This document shows positions 35,401-45,296 of a stretch of 64,000 nt of DNA, one piece after another. A program made the translations under genes and the position numbers. Positions within the stretch are counted from its first letter, which is position 1. Each line of letters starts with the position of its first letter. Below the pieces are notes generated by a model. That model was not told where the DNA came from. It made no database searches and saw only the letters and a program-made list of their open reading frames with translations. This stretch comes from Mytilus edulis. Its lineage: Eukaryota > Mollusca > Bivalvia > Mytilida > Mytilidae. Location: the NCBI RefSeq assembly GCF_963676685.1, contig NC_092350.1, forward strand, positions 4,329,486 to 4,393,485, read 5' to 3'.

Positions 35401-38400
35401 TCATATTTGATGGCAGTTTATCTAGAATGATAGTCTTTTTCATAGGTGGTAGTGGAAAATTGAAACGGCAGGTTTTTTTCTTTTGCTTTCTACATGTATG
35501 TGTATGCCTATGCATTTGCAATTTTACTAAGTCTAGTTGTCCATCCTGAACAGGCAAATTTCTATTTGTGGTGATATATTTAGATATAAAGTCTTCAATA
35601 TCTTTGTTTTCGTTTATTTCTAAGAAGGGTGCATTCTCAATCCATAAAACTGAATGAACATGTGGTGAACCTCTTTGTTGGAATTCTATTCGATAAAAAA
35701 AATCTTTAACTTTCCCAAGAGGCATTACAGATGAGTTCAAAAAAGAATGGAAAAATGTTTGTACTTTATAATCAAAGTAGCGAGCAGTGGTGACTGGATC
35801 AGATCGCACCAATCTGCATTTAGTTTGCCAGGTCATGGTATTTATATCTTCATCTGAATACTGCACTCCATCAATTATTTTTCCAAGTGACCTTAATAGT
35901 GGTTTCCATCTTGTTTCTGCTGATGACAGGGAAATAAACCAAGTTGGTAAACCTAATTGCCTAACCATTGCAAATAAATCTTTTTTGGCAGATTCCCAGT
36001 ATGGTGGTGATCCTCGTAGTGTTCTAAATATTCTGTAACCATCATCTAACTTTACCAAAGTATCAACATTGCTTTCGTCTTTTAAATCTTTTGCTGTAAT
36101 TTTCTTTCCTTTGGTTTTTACTCGTCGTAGTGACAACCAAACCTTATCTTGAATTTGTTTCATTTGAATTTTTTTGGCTTTGAAAAAGATATTAGTAATA
36201 TTTTGTGCTGCTCTTCGATCATTTTGGCGTAGTTCAGACTTGCATATTTCGCTATATTTCACCGACACTGAACGTTCTTTGTTTGATGGACGTTTTTCAC
36301 CACAAAATAAACCGGGAAATGACAATTCTTCAATAGCATCTCCAAAAGGGCTAACTGGTAAGTTACCTTCACTTGGTGCAAATGACAGTATATTTCTCTG
36401 ACTATCTAAGTTTTCTGGGTATAACATTGTGTCATAGACCCCATCACATTCCTGCTGTTTTTCCATATCATCTTTATTAACAAAATCATCATCATATTCA
36501 CTCCATAGGTCATCTTCTTCTGTCATGTCTGTCTCTTGTTTCATTTCAGTTTTTTCTTTATTCTGTTTGTTTTTTATTTCAGGTGATTTAACGAGATGAG
36601 GATGATTTGTTTCTGGATTTTTTTCAATAAATGTATCCCAATCTGTGTTTTCTAAACTTTTCATATGTTCAGTAAGCCATTTCTCATCAAGTCCATCTGT
36701 GACATACTGTTTAAACAAAGGCTTAGTTAGAAGATATTTTGTTGCATCTATACATTTTTGTGGTCTTATATTCTGAAACATTACATGCGATTTGTATCTT
36801 AATCTTCTTTTCAATTTTACTGGTATTGTCTGTGACTCTGGCAGTCTTCTTGGAAGCATTTTAACAGTTGACATATTATCAGCTGGAACATTGACTACAT
36901 TTCCTTGAATACCAAACTGACCTCCACTTGGAAGTTCACGCATTTGAAAAAATGTTGATACTGGTGCCACAAGCTTTTCTTCCAGAGAATTTAGCATCAA
37001 AACTTGTGGTTTTAATGGGAAATTTAGTTTATTATAAATTGCTAAATTTGGCAGTTTACCCTTCTTCAAAGATTTTAAACATGTGCGACAGACATACTCA
37101 AATCCATCAATACTATTTTTCTTTCGAACACACTGTGAAAATAAGGGTTCTTTCAAATTTTGTAGTTTTCCAACTGGTTCAACAGATTCCTTAAACCACA
37201 GCTGGTCGCAAGATGTACATCTGTAAATGCAAGCTGTTGAAACCTCATTTTGAAATGCATCAATTAATTGATGTGAATCTAAAGCTTTGTTAATACTACT
37301 ATTGCGTTTCCTGTCAATGTCATGCTCAAAGGCTTTAAAGGTTGGGTCACTTCTTCTTTTATTATTGTAATCTTTTTCAAATTTCACAAAAATTGGATCA
37401 GTTCTTCTACTTTTATTATGGTTTTTCTCAAATGCAACAAACTGTGGATTTGACCTTCTCGTCTTGTTGTGCTCCTTCTGATTTGCAACAAATTCTGGAT
37501 TTGTCCATCTCTTTTTGTTGTGCTCCTTCTCAAATGCAACAAACTGTGGATCTGACCTTCTCTTTTTATTGTGCTCCTTCTCAAATGCAACAAACTGTGG
37601 ATTTGACCTTCTCTTCTTGTTGTGCTCCTTCTCAAATGTAACAAACTCTGGATCAGTCCTTCTCTTTTTATTGTGCTCCTTCTCAAATGCAACAAACTCT
37701 GGATTTGACCTTCTCTTCTTGTTGTGCTCTGTCTGATTTGCAACAAATTCTGGATTTGTCCATCTCTTTTTGTTGTGCTCCTTCTCAAATGTAATAAACT
37801 CTGGATCAGTCCTTCTCTTTTTATTGTGCTCCTTCTCAAATGCAACAAACTGTGGATCAGTCCTTCGCTTTTTATTGTGTTCCTTCTCAAATGCAACAAA
37901 CTCTGGATCTGTCCTTCTCTTTTTGTTGTAGTCTACTTCAAAATGTTTAAATTTACTTTCTAATCTTCGATTTTGATGACTTATTCTTTCTTTTTCTGCA
38001 TAATCTGTATTGGATCGTCTCATTTGCATGAATTTTCTCATATACTCCTTTTTCCTTATTTTCTTTTCTCCAAATGTTTCAGATTCTTGTTTTTTTGGTT
38101 GTCTTTGTTCCCTTTTTTCATCAAAATGTCCACAGGGTAATGTTTTATGTACTGTTGAAGTTGACAAAACAATATCATAATGATTACCATTTGTATGGTT
38201 TAGATAAATACCAGTTTCATGTGTTATAATATTTGGATTTAGGTAGTTTGCATCAAATTTGGTCCACTTATATGAGTTATTGCCAGTGTTGACATAGGTG
38301 AAAATATCAGTTCTTAATAAATTAGATGCTACAAAAATCTCAACTTCTGTTGCCCAACTTCCTGGAATATTTATTTGATTTTGCAGTACATAAGAAAAAC

Positions 38401-39460
38401 ATGTTTGGCCATGTTGTAGAAGGGAATGAAGATTTGTCCCTAACTGATGGATACGATTAACTATTGCAGATCTTATTTTAATATGATTTGTCTCAGTTCC
38501 TGTAATAGCATAAGAAATGGCTCTGTAAAAGCAGTTTCCATCACCTATAATTTTCTGTAAGTCTTTAGGATTTCCAATTATGTTTGGCGCAGTTAAATCA
38601 TACAATGGATATGATGATTTCTCAAACCTTAACCCTAAATTTGTGCATTGTTTCATTTGCCATGTCAAGTTTATCGGTTTAAATTGGAAGATTTCATGAA
38701 TAACATCAACTGCAACAAGATCTTGATTTGAACCCATGCTACTTACGTTATCTGTGTGTGTTAAAGCTGAATTATGATATACATGTTTGGTTTTCTTTTC
38801 TATTTCATAATGGTTTGTTTCCAAATTATCATGTGTGTTTTTCCTGTGAAAAGGTTTTGATTCTAACTGCTTGGTGTTGTTTATAATTTGAGAAACACAC
38901 TTTTTTTTATTTGTTTGTATGCTGTTTGATGCAGTTGTAGCATTCTCTGTTATCTTTTTTTCTAATGTTACTTTATCTGTCTTCTGAGTGATATTCTTGA
39001 CTTCATCTGTCTTCTGAGTGTTATTCTTGACTTTATCTGTCTTCTGAGTGTTATTCTTGACTTTATCTGTCTTCTGAGTGTTATTCTTGACTTCATCTGT
39101 CTTCTGAGTGTTATTCTTGACTTTATCTGTCTTCTGAGTGTTATTCTTGACTTCATCTGTCTTCTGAGTGTTATTCTTGACTTCATCTGTCTTCTGAGTG
39201 TTATTCTTGACTTCATCTGTCTTCTGAGTGTTATTCTTTACTTCATCTTCTGTTTTATTTTCTGTATTCAAGGTTTTTCCTGCATGTTGACAGATATGAT
39301 TGGAAAATTTTTGGTATGTTGAGAAAAGAATTGAACACATCTGGCAATATGAGCATTTATGAGATCTTAGTCTATTCTCTGTAGAATATTCCTTTTTACA
39401 AAGTTGGCATTTCAGTATCTCCTTGTTTAATATCTGTTGTTTGCAATTATGTCTTTTCAA
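32426..39460 (-). CDS. Helentron RepHel polyprotein: zinc fingers, OTU, HUH-Y2 Rep, PIF1 helicase, start of endonuclease
   Basis: About 2344 residues. In order: two C2H2 fingers (CQLC...HKC near 18-36; CQMC...HIC near 39-57); nine copies of a 10-residue TD[EK]VKNNTQK repeat (about 70-160); an OTU protease-like domain with the nucleophile block GDGNCFYRA near 307 and GNHYDIVL near 427; twelve copies of a 17-residue basic repeat HNKKRRTDPEFVAFEKE (about 507-711); a Cys-rich zinc ribbon (CTSC, CRTC) near 740-800; the Rep domain with HUH-type SPHVHSVLWI near 1265 and the two-tyrosine block YIVNYVSKG near 1450; the helicase with Walker A GGAGVGKT near 1818, Walker B IIIDEISM near 1903, GDLFQLRPV and YVAFSRAE near 2215. 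From about 2265 an endonuclease domain begins (FHNSQSL, FVESRL). No ATG starts the frame: it stays open upstream to a TAA at 39500-39502, and a pyrimidine-AG acceptor lies near 39470, so a first exon is probably missing. Confidence 0.85.
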   Translation of the reverse strand: MKRHNCKQQILNKEILKCQLCKKEYSTENRLRSHKCSYCQMCSILFSTYQKFSNHICQHAGKTLNTENKTEDEVKNNTQKTDEVKNNTQKTDEVKNNTQKTDEVKNNTQKTDKVKNNTQKTDEVKNNTQKTDKVKNNTQKTDKVKNNTQKTDEVKNITQKTDKVTLEKKITENATTASNSIQTNKKKCVSQIINNTKQLESKPFHRKNTHDNLETNHYEIEKKTKHVYHNSALTHTDNVSSMGSNQDLVAVDVIHEIFQFKPINLTWQMKQCTNLGLRFEKSSYPLYDLTAPNIIGNPKDLQKIIGDGNCFYRAISYAITGTETNHIKIRSAIVNRIHQLGTNLHSLLQHGQTCFSYVLQNQINIPGSWATEVEIFVASNLLRTDIFTYVNTGNNSYKWTKFDANYLNPNIITHETGIYLNHTNGNHYDIVLSTSTVHKTLPCGHFDEKREQRQPKKQESETFGEKKIRKKEYMRKFMQMRRSNTDYAEKERISHQNRRLESKFKHFEVDYNKKRRTDPEFVAFEKEHNKKRRTDPQFVAFEKEHNKKRRTDPEFITFEKEHNKKRWTNPEFVANQTEHNKKRRSNPEFVAFEKEHNKKRRTDPEFVTFEKEHNKKRRSNPQFVAFEKEHNKKRRSDPQFVAFEKEHNKKRWTNPEFVANQKEHNKTRRSNPQFVAFEKNHNKSRRTDPIFVKFEKDYNNKRRSDPTFKAFEHDIDRKRNSSINKALDSHQLIDAFQNEVSTACIYRCTSCDQLWFKESVEPVGKLQNLKEPLFSQCVRKKNSIDGFEYVCRTCLKSLKKGKLPNLAIYNKLNFPLKPQVLMLNSLEEKLVAPVSTFFQMRELPSGGQFGIQGNVVNVPADNMSTVKMLPRRLPESQTIPVKLKRRLRYKSHVMFQNIRPQKCIDATKYLLTKPLFKQYVTDGLDEKWLTEHMKSLENTDWDTFIEKNPETNHPHLVKSPEIKNKQNKEKTEMKQETDMTEEDDLWSEYDDDFVNKDDMEKQQECDGVYDTMLYPENLDSQRNILSFAPSEGNLPVSPFGDAIEELSFPGLFCGEKRPSNKERSVSVKYSEICKSELRQNDRRAAQNITNIFFKAKKIQMKQIQDKVWLSLRRVKTKGKKITAKDLKDESNVDTLVKLDDGYRIFRTLRGSPPYWESAKKDLFAMVRQLGLPTWFISLSSAETRWKPLLRSLGKIIDGVQYSDEDINTMTWQTKCRLVRSDPVTTARYFDYKVQTFFHSFLNSSVMPLGKVKDFFYRIEFQQRGSPHVHSVLWIENAPFLEINENKDIEDFISKYITTNRNLPVQDGQLDLVKLQMHRHTHTCRKQKKKTCRFNFPLPPMKKTIILDKLPSNMTPKEVKRHAKGYELIQKRLAQQMSLDCTFEEFLQDIKMTEDDYILAIRSSLKEAKVYLKRDPECIRINGYNDTVLQAWMANMDIQFVTNAFACLMYIVNYVSKGQRGMSNLLRRACEEAHKQNSSMNNQVKTMGNKFLKHVEISAQEAVYIVLQMKLKNSSCGHIFINTSPPEERPFIIKPNEELQKLPDNSTNVQCDNIIKRYSQRPKKVETICLADFAAWYDLRSEKKAKSDKLKNEEEIEETDIEDNLEDETLSQDEYDPENDPKTLKYRNGVILKHRKKKKVIRYVRYSKTKDPENFHREKLLLFQPWRKEERIIYPFDTYEDKYNSVKEGTDCNATQYEHHAEEIEEAEHLIENELEEEAFDEVAPVTQHIELKDEDEKESEDLHQMGEDIFTQYDIANDLQCTGTDIEEEKLRNRLTDTEFRNMCRSLNRKQMEFFFHVLNISKSDNKQFMLFLSGGAGVGKTRLTKCIYQALIKYYNTTQGENPNQKSIILAAPTGKAAYLIGGVTLHAAFGVPANQGFQYRPLKHELLNTFRHQLEHLQLIIIDEISMCGSKLFCFINQRMQEIMGVSKPFGGINIITIGDLFQLRPVMDSWIFKQPSGNSTEILSQNVWKEKFMFYELTDIMRQKNDKTFAEILNRIREGNQTVEDVNFLKTRVIQSDIPEYPTFATHLLYHNKSVDMYNNKLHNECKNHKVIVKCKDIVIGDISAETKEEIKGKAKDFEMGLSKTCGIAVGMRTELTVNIDLFDGLVNGAAGVIKDIECVCSQPDVIWVIFDKDEIGKNLRKDFMKKKKNWTPIRKISREFPVGKYKSIKISRKQFPLRLAAAKTLHRSQGDTLTEVVIQLPTRKECHMHYVAFSRAEKAENMFILENVYQNNITVSQEVKEEMERLRTERNMLLSFTPLYCLDKSKFVICFHNSQSLHLHIEDVRADFNFRETDVNMFVESRLCSEDSDIDYNLPGFKLYRNDFSKREQVMALLHISKNH

Positions 39461-39502
39461 TTTTTGTGCTGATGGGAAGGGAATTGCAGCAAGTTTTGTT
39501 TA

Positions 39503-40037
39503 ATTGCCATCAATTTTATATATATATCCATATTGGTCAATCAATTGTTCCAAAATTAAGTTTAGAGGGGTAAGGGTGTCAGTGAAAAAAAAAAATATGA
39601 ATTAATTTTTTTATCCTTCATTGACCACTTGATGTCGTCACTAAATGACACATGTGCAAATCGCAACATAGAGTTGCTCACTATGTCATGCATATGATAG
39701 AGGGTGGTAATGGGTGTACCTTTGTGACGAATAACAGTAAAAATTCTTGCCAAAAACCATGAACAGTAGTTTTTGGTGCATGATGATAAAATATGCACTT
39801 TCTTTTAGACAATACAAAAATCAAATGTTTTTGACGTATCACGTTAATTTTTTTCAAAAATAACGGTAACGATAACTATTTGAGACCTGTGACGATTCAT
39901 GATGATATTTTTACCAATCACGGTAAAGTTTTAATCAATTTGATGCTAACGGTAGTTGAAATTGCCGTTTGATGCCTGACGGTAAAGGGCACTACTACCC
40001 TCATGATACTTACCTTTGTGTATCAGACATTTGATAT
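39503..40037. other. Non-coding stretch 5' of the Helentron ORF; ACGGTAA words
   Basis: No credible ORF. At 39860-40000 the words 'acggtaa', 'cacggtaaa', 'taacggtag' and 'gacggtaaa' recur, probably a degraded motif-rich repeat. The missing Helentron 5' exon and terminus could be here or displaced. Confidence 0.4.
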
Positions 40038-42325
40038 AACTAGAGGCTCTAAAGAGCCTGTGTCGCTCACCTTGGTCTATGTGAATATTAAAGGAAGCAG
40101 ATGGATTCATGACAAAATTGTGTTTTGGTGATGGTGATGTGTTTGTACATCTTACTTTACTGAACATTCTTGCTGCTTAAAATTATCTCTATCTATAATG
40201 AACTTGGCCCATTAGTTTCAGTGGAAAATATTAGTAAAAATTTACAAATTTTATGAAAATTGTTAAAAATTGACTATAAAGAACAATAACTCCTAAGGGG
40301 GTCAATTGACCATTTCGTTCATGTTGACTTATTTGTAAATCTTACTTTGCTGAACATTATTGTTGTTTACAGTTTATCTCTATCAATAATAATATTCAAG
40401 ATAATGACCAAAAACAGCAAAATTTCCTTAAAACTAACAATTCAGGGTCAGCAACCCAACAACGGGTTGTCCGATTCATCTAAAAATTTTAGAGCAGATA
40501 AATGTTGACCTGATAAACAATTTTATCCCATGTCAGATTTGCTCTAAATGCTTTGGGTTTTGAGTTATAAGCCAAAAACTGCATTTTACCCCATATTCTA
40601 TTTTTAGCCATGGTGGCCATCTTGGTTGGATGGCCGGGTCAACGGACACATTTTTCAAACTATTAACCCAAAAGATGATTGTGGCCAAGTTTGGATTAAT
40701 TTGGCCAAGTAGTTTCAGAGGAGAAGATTTTTGTAAAATATTACTAAGATTTACGAAAAATGGTTAAAAATTGACTATAAAGGGCAATAACTCCTAAAGG
40801 GGTCAATTGACCATTTCAGTCATGTTGACTTATTTGTAAATCTTACTTTGGTGAACATTATTGCTTATTATAGTTTATCTCTATCTATAATAATATTCAA
40901 GATAATAACCAAAAAGAGCAACATTTCCTTAAAATTACTAATTCAGGGCCAGCAACCCGACAACGGGTTGTCCGATTCATCTAAAATTTTTAGAGCAGAT
41001 AAATGTTGACCTGATAAACAATTTTACCCCATGTCAGATTTGCTCTAAATGCATTGGGTTTTGAGTTATAAGCCAAAAAATGCATTTTACCCCATGTTCT
41101 ATTTTTAGCCATGGTGGCCATCTTGGTTGGATGGCCGGGTCAACGGACACATTTTTCAAACTACTAACCCAAAAGATGATTGTGGCCAAGTTTGGATTAA
41201 TTTGGCCAAGTAGTTTCAGAGGAGAAGATTTTTGTAAAAGATTACTAAGATTTACGAAAAATGGTTAAAAATTGACTATAAAGGGCAATAACTCCTAAAG
41301 GGGTCAATTGACCATTTCAGTCATGTTGACTTATTTGTAAATCTTACTTTGGTGAACATTATTGCTGTTTATAGTTTATCTCTATCTATAATAATATTCA
41401 AGATAATAACCAAAAAGAGCAAGATTTCCTTAAAATTACTAATTCAGGGCCAGCAACCCAACAACGGGTTGTCTGATTCATATGAAAATTTCAGGGCAGA
41501 TAGAACTTGAACTAATAAACAATTTTACCCCTGTCAAATTTGCTCTAAATGCTTTGGGTTTTGAGTTATAAGCCAAAAACTGCATTTTACCCCATGTTCT
41601 ATTTTTAGCCATGGCAGCCATCTTGGTTTGATGGCCGGGTCACCGGACACATTTTTCAAACTACTAACCCAAAAGATGATTGTGGCCAAGTTTGGATTAA
41701 TTTGGCCCAGTAGTTTCAGAGGAAAAGATTTTTGTAAAATATTACTAAGATTTACGAAAATGGTTAAAAATTGACTATAAAGGGCAATAACTCCTAAAGG
41801 GGTCAACTGACCATTTCAGTCTAGTTGACTTATCTGTAAATCTTACTTTGCTGAACATTATTGCTGTTTACTGTTTATCTCTATCTATAATAATATTCAA
41901 GATAATAACCAAAAACAGCAAAATTTCCTTAAAATTACTAATTCAGGGGCAGCAACCCAATAATGGGTTATCTGATTCATCTGAAAATTTCAGGGCAGAT
42001 AGATCTTCACCTGTTTAACAATTCTACCCCATGTCAGATTTGCTCTAAATGCTTTGGTTTTTGAGTTATAAGCCAAAAACTGCATTTTACCCCTATGTTC
42101 TATTTGTAGCCATGGCGGCCATCTAGGATGGTTGGCCAGGTCACTGGACACATTTTTTAAACTAGATACCCCAATGATGATTGTGGCCAAGTTTGGTTTA
42201 ATTTGGCCCAGTAGTTTCAGAGGAGAAGATTTTTGTAAAAGTTAACGACGACGATGGACAACGGACGACGACGAACACCAAGTGATGAGAAAAGCTCACT
42301 TGGCCTTTTAGGCCAGGTGAGTTAA
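40038..42325 (+). mobile_element. Family B element, complete copy (B2)
   Basis: Head AACTAGAGGCTCTAAAGAGC with a self-pairing AGGCTC/GAGCCT, then GTCGCTCACCTTGG. Four core units follow, with a step of about 500 bp (TTGACTATAA at 40270, 40771, 41272 and 41771). The end has a GAC-type microsatellite (42244-42275) and a terminal hairpin whose arms are formed by GCTCACTTGGCC and GGCCAGGTGAG. GCTCACCTTGG in the head is inverted relative to CCAGGTGAG at the tail. There is no protein; it is non-autonomous and Helentron-like in design. Confidence 0.8.
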
Positions 42326-42892
42326 AAAGGTAAGATGTAGTTAATGGCCATGTGTATTTAAAGGTGAACTAGCTGTCAAATTCATGTTCACCAATTTTAA
42401 TCAAATTCTCATATCTGATTTAAAACAAAGTAAAATATTTATCTAAACTATTAAAAAGTTCTTTTCCTTTAAATAACTTTACACATACATTTCATGTGTT
42501 ATCTATCTCAAGCTAAGGGGTTAAATTGAAGGTCACTTGAATACAAATTCAATGAAATTGAATTATTCACTTGCAAGTAAATAATTCATAATCATTTTTT
42601 TTTTAGCTTATTTTGACAAAATTGAACCATACTGGCTGCTAAAAGTGAATTATTATTTCACTTTTTGCATTTCATTATTGATTGATAAAAAAAATAATAT
42701 ATTAGATTTTTCATATATCTCATAGCTAGTGCCCCTTTAATATGAATATTTATTATCACCAAATAGAAAGTAACTGTCTAGCCATATAGGGCAATAAATA
42801 TTTGAAGAAGTTATTGGATAATTAACATTCTTTTGTTTTGCTGAGCCCTAAGCAAACAAGTGAAACTGTGAGAAACTGCTTACTTTATGATA
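42326..42892. other. Non-coding spacer
   Basis: AT-rich; nothing recognised. Confidence 0.4.
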
Positions 42893-43317
42893 CACCCTTT
42901 AAAATATTTTCTTAAACAGGAAAATCTTGAGTGGTGAATCTAAAAACACATCACATGGTAAACTCAAATTTCAGAAATCCTTGTATTGCAGTTCCTGAGA
43001 AAAATCTGACGAAACTTTTCAACTGGGCTTATATGTGTAAAATAATACAAGTATAAGGTAAACAGGAAGTTGTTGATTGATGAATCTGAAAACGCATCAC
43101 AAGGTATAGCTAACTTATATAAACCCTGAAACCAAATTTCAGAAATCCTTGTAATGTAGTACCTCATAAAGATGTGATGAAAATATTCATGTGACGGACA
43201 AACAGACTGCAGGACAAATGAATTGATGGACAGAGTAATAGATGGGTGGATGGACTGACCAATGAACAGACAGAGATAAAACAGTATACCTGCACTTTTT
43301 TTAAAGTGGGGTATAAT
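42893..43317 (+). mobile_element. Family E element with GGAC/GACA-rich segment and end hairpin
   Basis: A roughly 170-bp unit is partly duplicated (TTTCAGAAATCCTTGTA at about 42970 and 43138). Then comes a degenerate GACAGAC/GGAC run (43193-43276) and a hairpin CACTTTTTTTAAAGTG (43293-43308), ending GGGGTATAAT. Near the left edge TACACCCTTTAAA resembles the inverted end (TACCCCACTTTAAA). The layout is the same as families A-C at smaller size. Confidence 0.55.
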
Positions 43318-43989
43318 TGTTTATTGTAAAAGGACATTGTTACATAATATAATTAAGCCTAAATATATTATTTATTGATATTTCCCACATCTATTATTCT
43401 ATATACTTTAATAGTAATATTATTATTTTATGCCTTTAATAAAAAAAAAAATAACTAATTTAATCAATAAGAATACATTAAAAATTTATAATTGATGTTT
43501 CTGCAAAAATGATTTTAACAATATGTTAACTTACGTCATTTAATTCATATTTACTACCATCAAATCAAGATTATATTTAAAACCAAAGTATACTTATCTT
43601 AGATCATATGTATAAAACAATTCTGTAAATGTTATTCTTTAACTTTGTGGAAAGAAAATATTGTTCAATCTGTACACATTCAAACAATAAATTAAAGTGG
43701 TTGTGGTGAACTGTAGTACAGGACAAATGTTCATGCATGAGTGAGCTAATGCTTTGACATTCCCACACCTTCCAATGTTTCATTTAATTAGTGTTCAGTA
43801 ATTATCACTTATGACACAAATGTATGATTTAATCATATTTCCATTAAAAAGATTCTTGTATTCAATATTCAAATTCATTTCTGATTAAAAATAAATAAAT
43901 GAATATAAAAATGAATTACACCTTATAATTATTCAATACATGATATAATTGACTAGTCCCTTCTTGTAACTGATACACTGGATCAACTT
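43318..43989. other. Non-coding spacer
   Basis: AT-rich; no gene or repeat recognised. Confidence 0.4.
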
Positions 43990-45290
43990 TAAATTATTAA
44001 CATTGACCAATGAACTATAAAAATAAGGTCAAAGTTAGATGACACCATGAAAATGAGGTCACAGTCAAATAAAACCTGAGCAACTGACATATAGATCATA
44101 AAATATTTCCATACACCAAATATAGTTGACCTATTGCATATATTATTAGAAAATAAGACCAAAACACAAAAGCTTAAATATAACCACTGAACCATCAAAA
44201 TGAGGTCAAGGTCAGATGACACCTGCTAGCTAGTCATGTACACCTTACCATCATTCCATACACCAATATACTTGACCTATTGCATACAAAATAAGAAAAA
44301 CTGACCAAAACACAAAAACTTAAATATAACCACTGAACCATCAAAATGATGTCAAGGTCAGATGACACCTGCCAGCTAGACATGTACACCTTACCATCAT
44401 TCCATACACCAAATATAGTTGACCTATTGCATACAAAATAAGAAAAACTGACCAAAACACAAAAACTTAAATATAACCACTGAACCATCAAAATGAGGTC
44501 AAGGTCAGATGACACCTGCCAGCTAGACATGTACACCTTACCATCATTCCATACACCAAATATAGTTGACCTATTGCATACAAAATAAGAAAAACTGACC
44601 AAAACACAAAAACTTAAATATAACCACTGAACCATGAAAATGAGGTCAAGGTCAGATGACACTTGCCCGCTAGACATGTACACCTTACAATCATTCCATA
44701 CAACAAATATAGTAGACCTATTGCATAAAGTATGAGAAAAACAGACCAAAACACAAAAACTTAACTATAACCACTGAACCATGAAAATGAGGTCAAGGTC
44801 AGATGACACCTGCCAGTTGGACATGTACAACTTACAATCCTTCCATACACCAAATATACTAGCCCTATTGCTTATAGTATCTAAGATATGGACTTGACCA
44901 CCAAAACTTAACCTTGTTCACTGATCCATGAAACGAGGTCGAGGTCAAGTGAAAACTGTCTGACGGGCATGAGGACCTTGCAAGGTACGCACATACCAAA
45001 TATAGCTATCCTATTACTTATAATAAGAGAGAATTCAACATTACAAAAATTCTGAACTTTTTTTTCAAGTGGTCACTGAACCATGAAAATGAGGTCAAGG
45101 ACATTGGACATGTGACTGACGGAAACTTCGTAACATGAGGCATCTATATACAAAGTATGAAGCATCCAGGTCTTTCACCTTCTAAAATATAAAGCTTTTA
45201 AGAAGTTAGCTAACACCGCCGCCGCCGTAGCCGCCGCCGGATCACTATCCCTATGTCGAGCTTTCTGCGACAAAAATCGCAGGCTCGACA
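43990..45290 (+). mobile_element. Family A element, head-less copy (A4)
   Basis: At least five core units with an exact 147-bp step in the middle (CTGACCAAAACAC at 44301, 44448, 44595). Then the GTCGAGGTCAAGTG segment, a GCC-rich run (45216-45239) and the terminal hairpin with inner stem CTGCGA/TCGCAG, ending at 45290. The head sequence is lost. Minus-strand open frames with FSYFVCNRSTIFGVWN repeats reflect the 147-bp step (49 codons) and are not genes. Confidence 0.8.
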
Positions 45291-45296
45291 ATAATA

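Larger units (their letters stand above)
31951..39500 (-). mobile_element. Helentron (Helitron-class rolling-circle transposon), autonomous type, probably degenerate
   Basis: The element is read right to left. Its coding part combines a Rep (HUH, Y2), a PIF1-like helicase, an OTU protease and a C-terminal AP-endonuclease-like domain, the set that defines Helentrons within Helitrons. Thirty bases after the stop codon lies a stem-loop with 8-bp arms TTATAACT / AGTTATAA and an 18-nt loop (plus-strand 31951-31986), a plausible 3' terminal hairpin. The 5' end is not resolved: coding begins at a splice-acceptor-like site near 39470 and no 5' terminal signature was found before family B starts at 40038. 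A frameshift and an altered endonuclease motif suggest this copy no longer works alone. Confidence 0.8.

Noticed and set aside
37384..37899. 171-codon frame of LLHLRRSTIKREG-type repeats
   Set aside because: It is a shadow of the 51-bp repeats inside the Helentron ORF in another frame.
26961..39500. Families A-E being driven by this particular Helentron
   Set aside because: Their terminal hairpins and subterminal repeats do not match the TTATAACT/AGTTATAA hairpin of this element, so another autonomous source is needed.
44234..44749. Minus-strand 171-codon frame with repeated FVCNRSTIFGVWN
   Set aside because: It is the 147-bp family A core read in a frame that stays open because 147 is a multiple of three.
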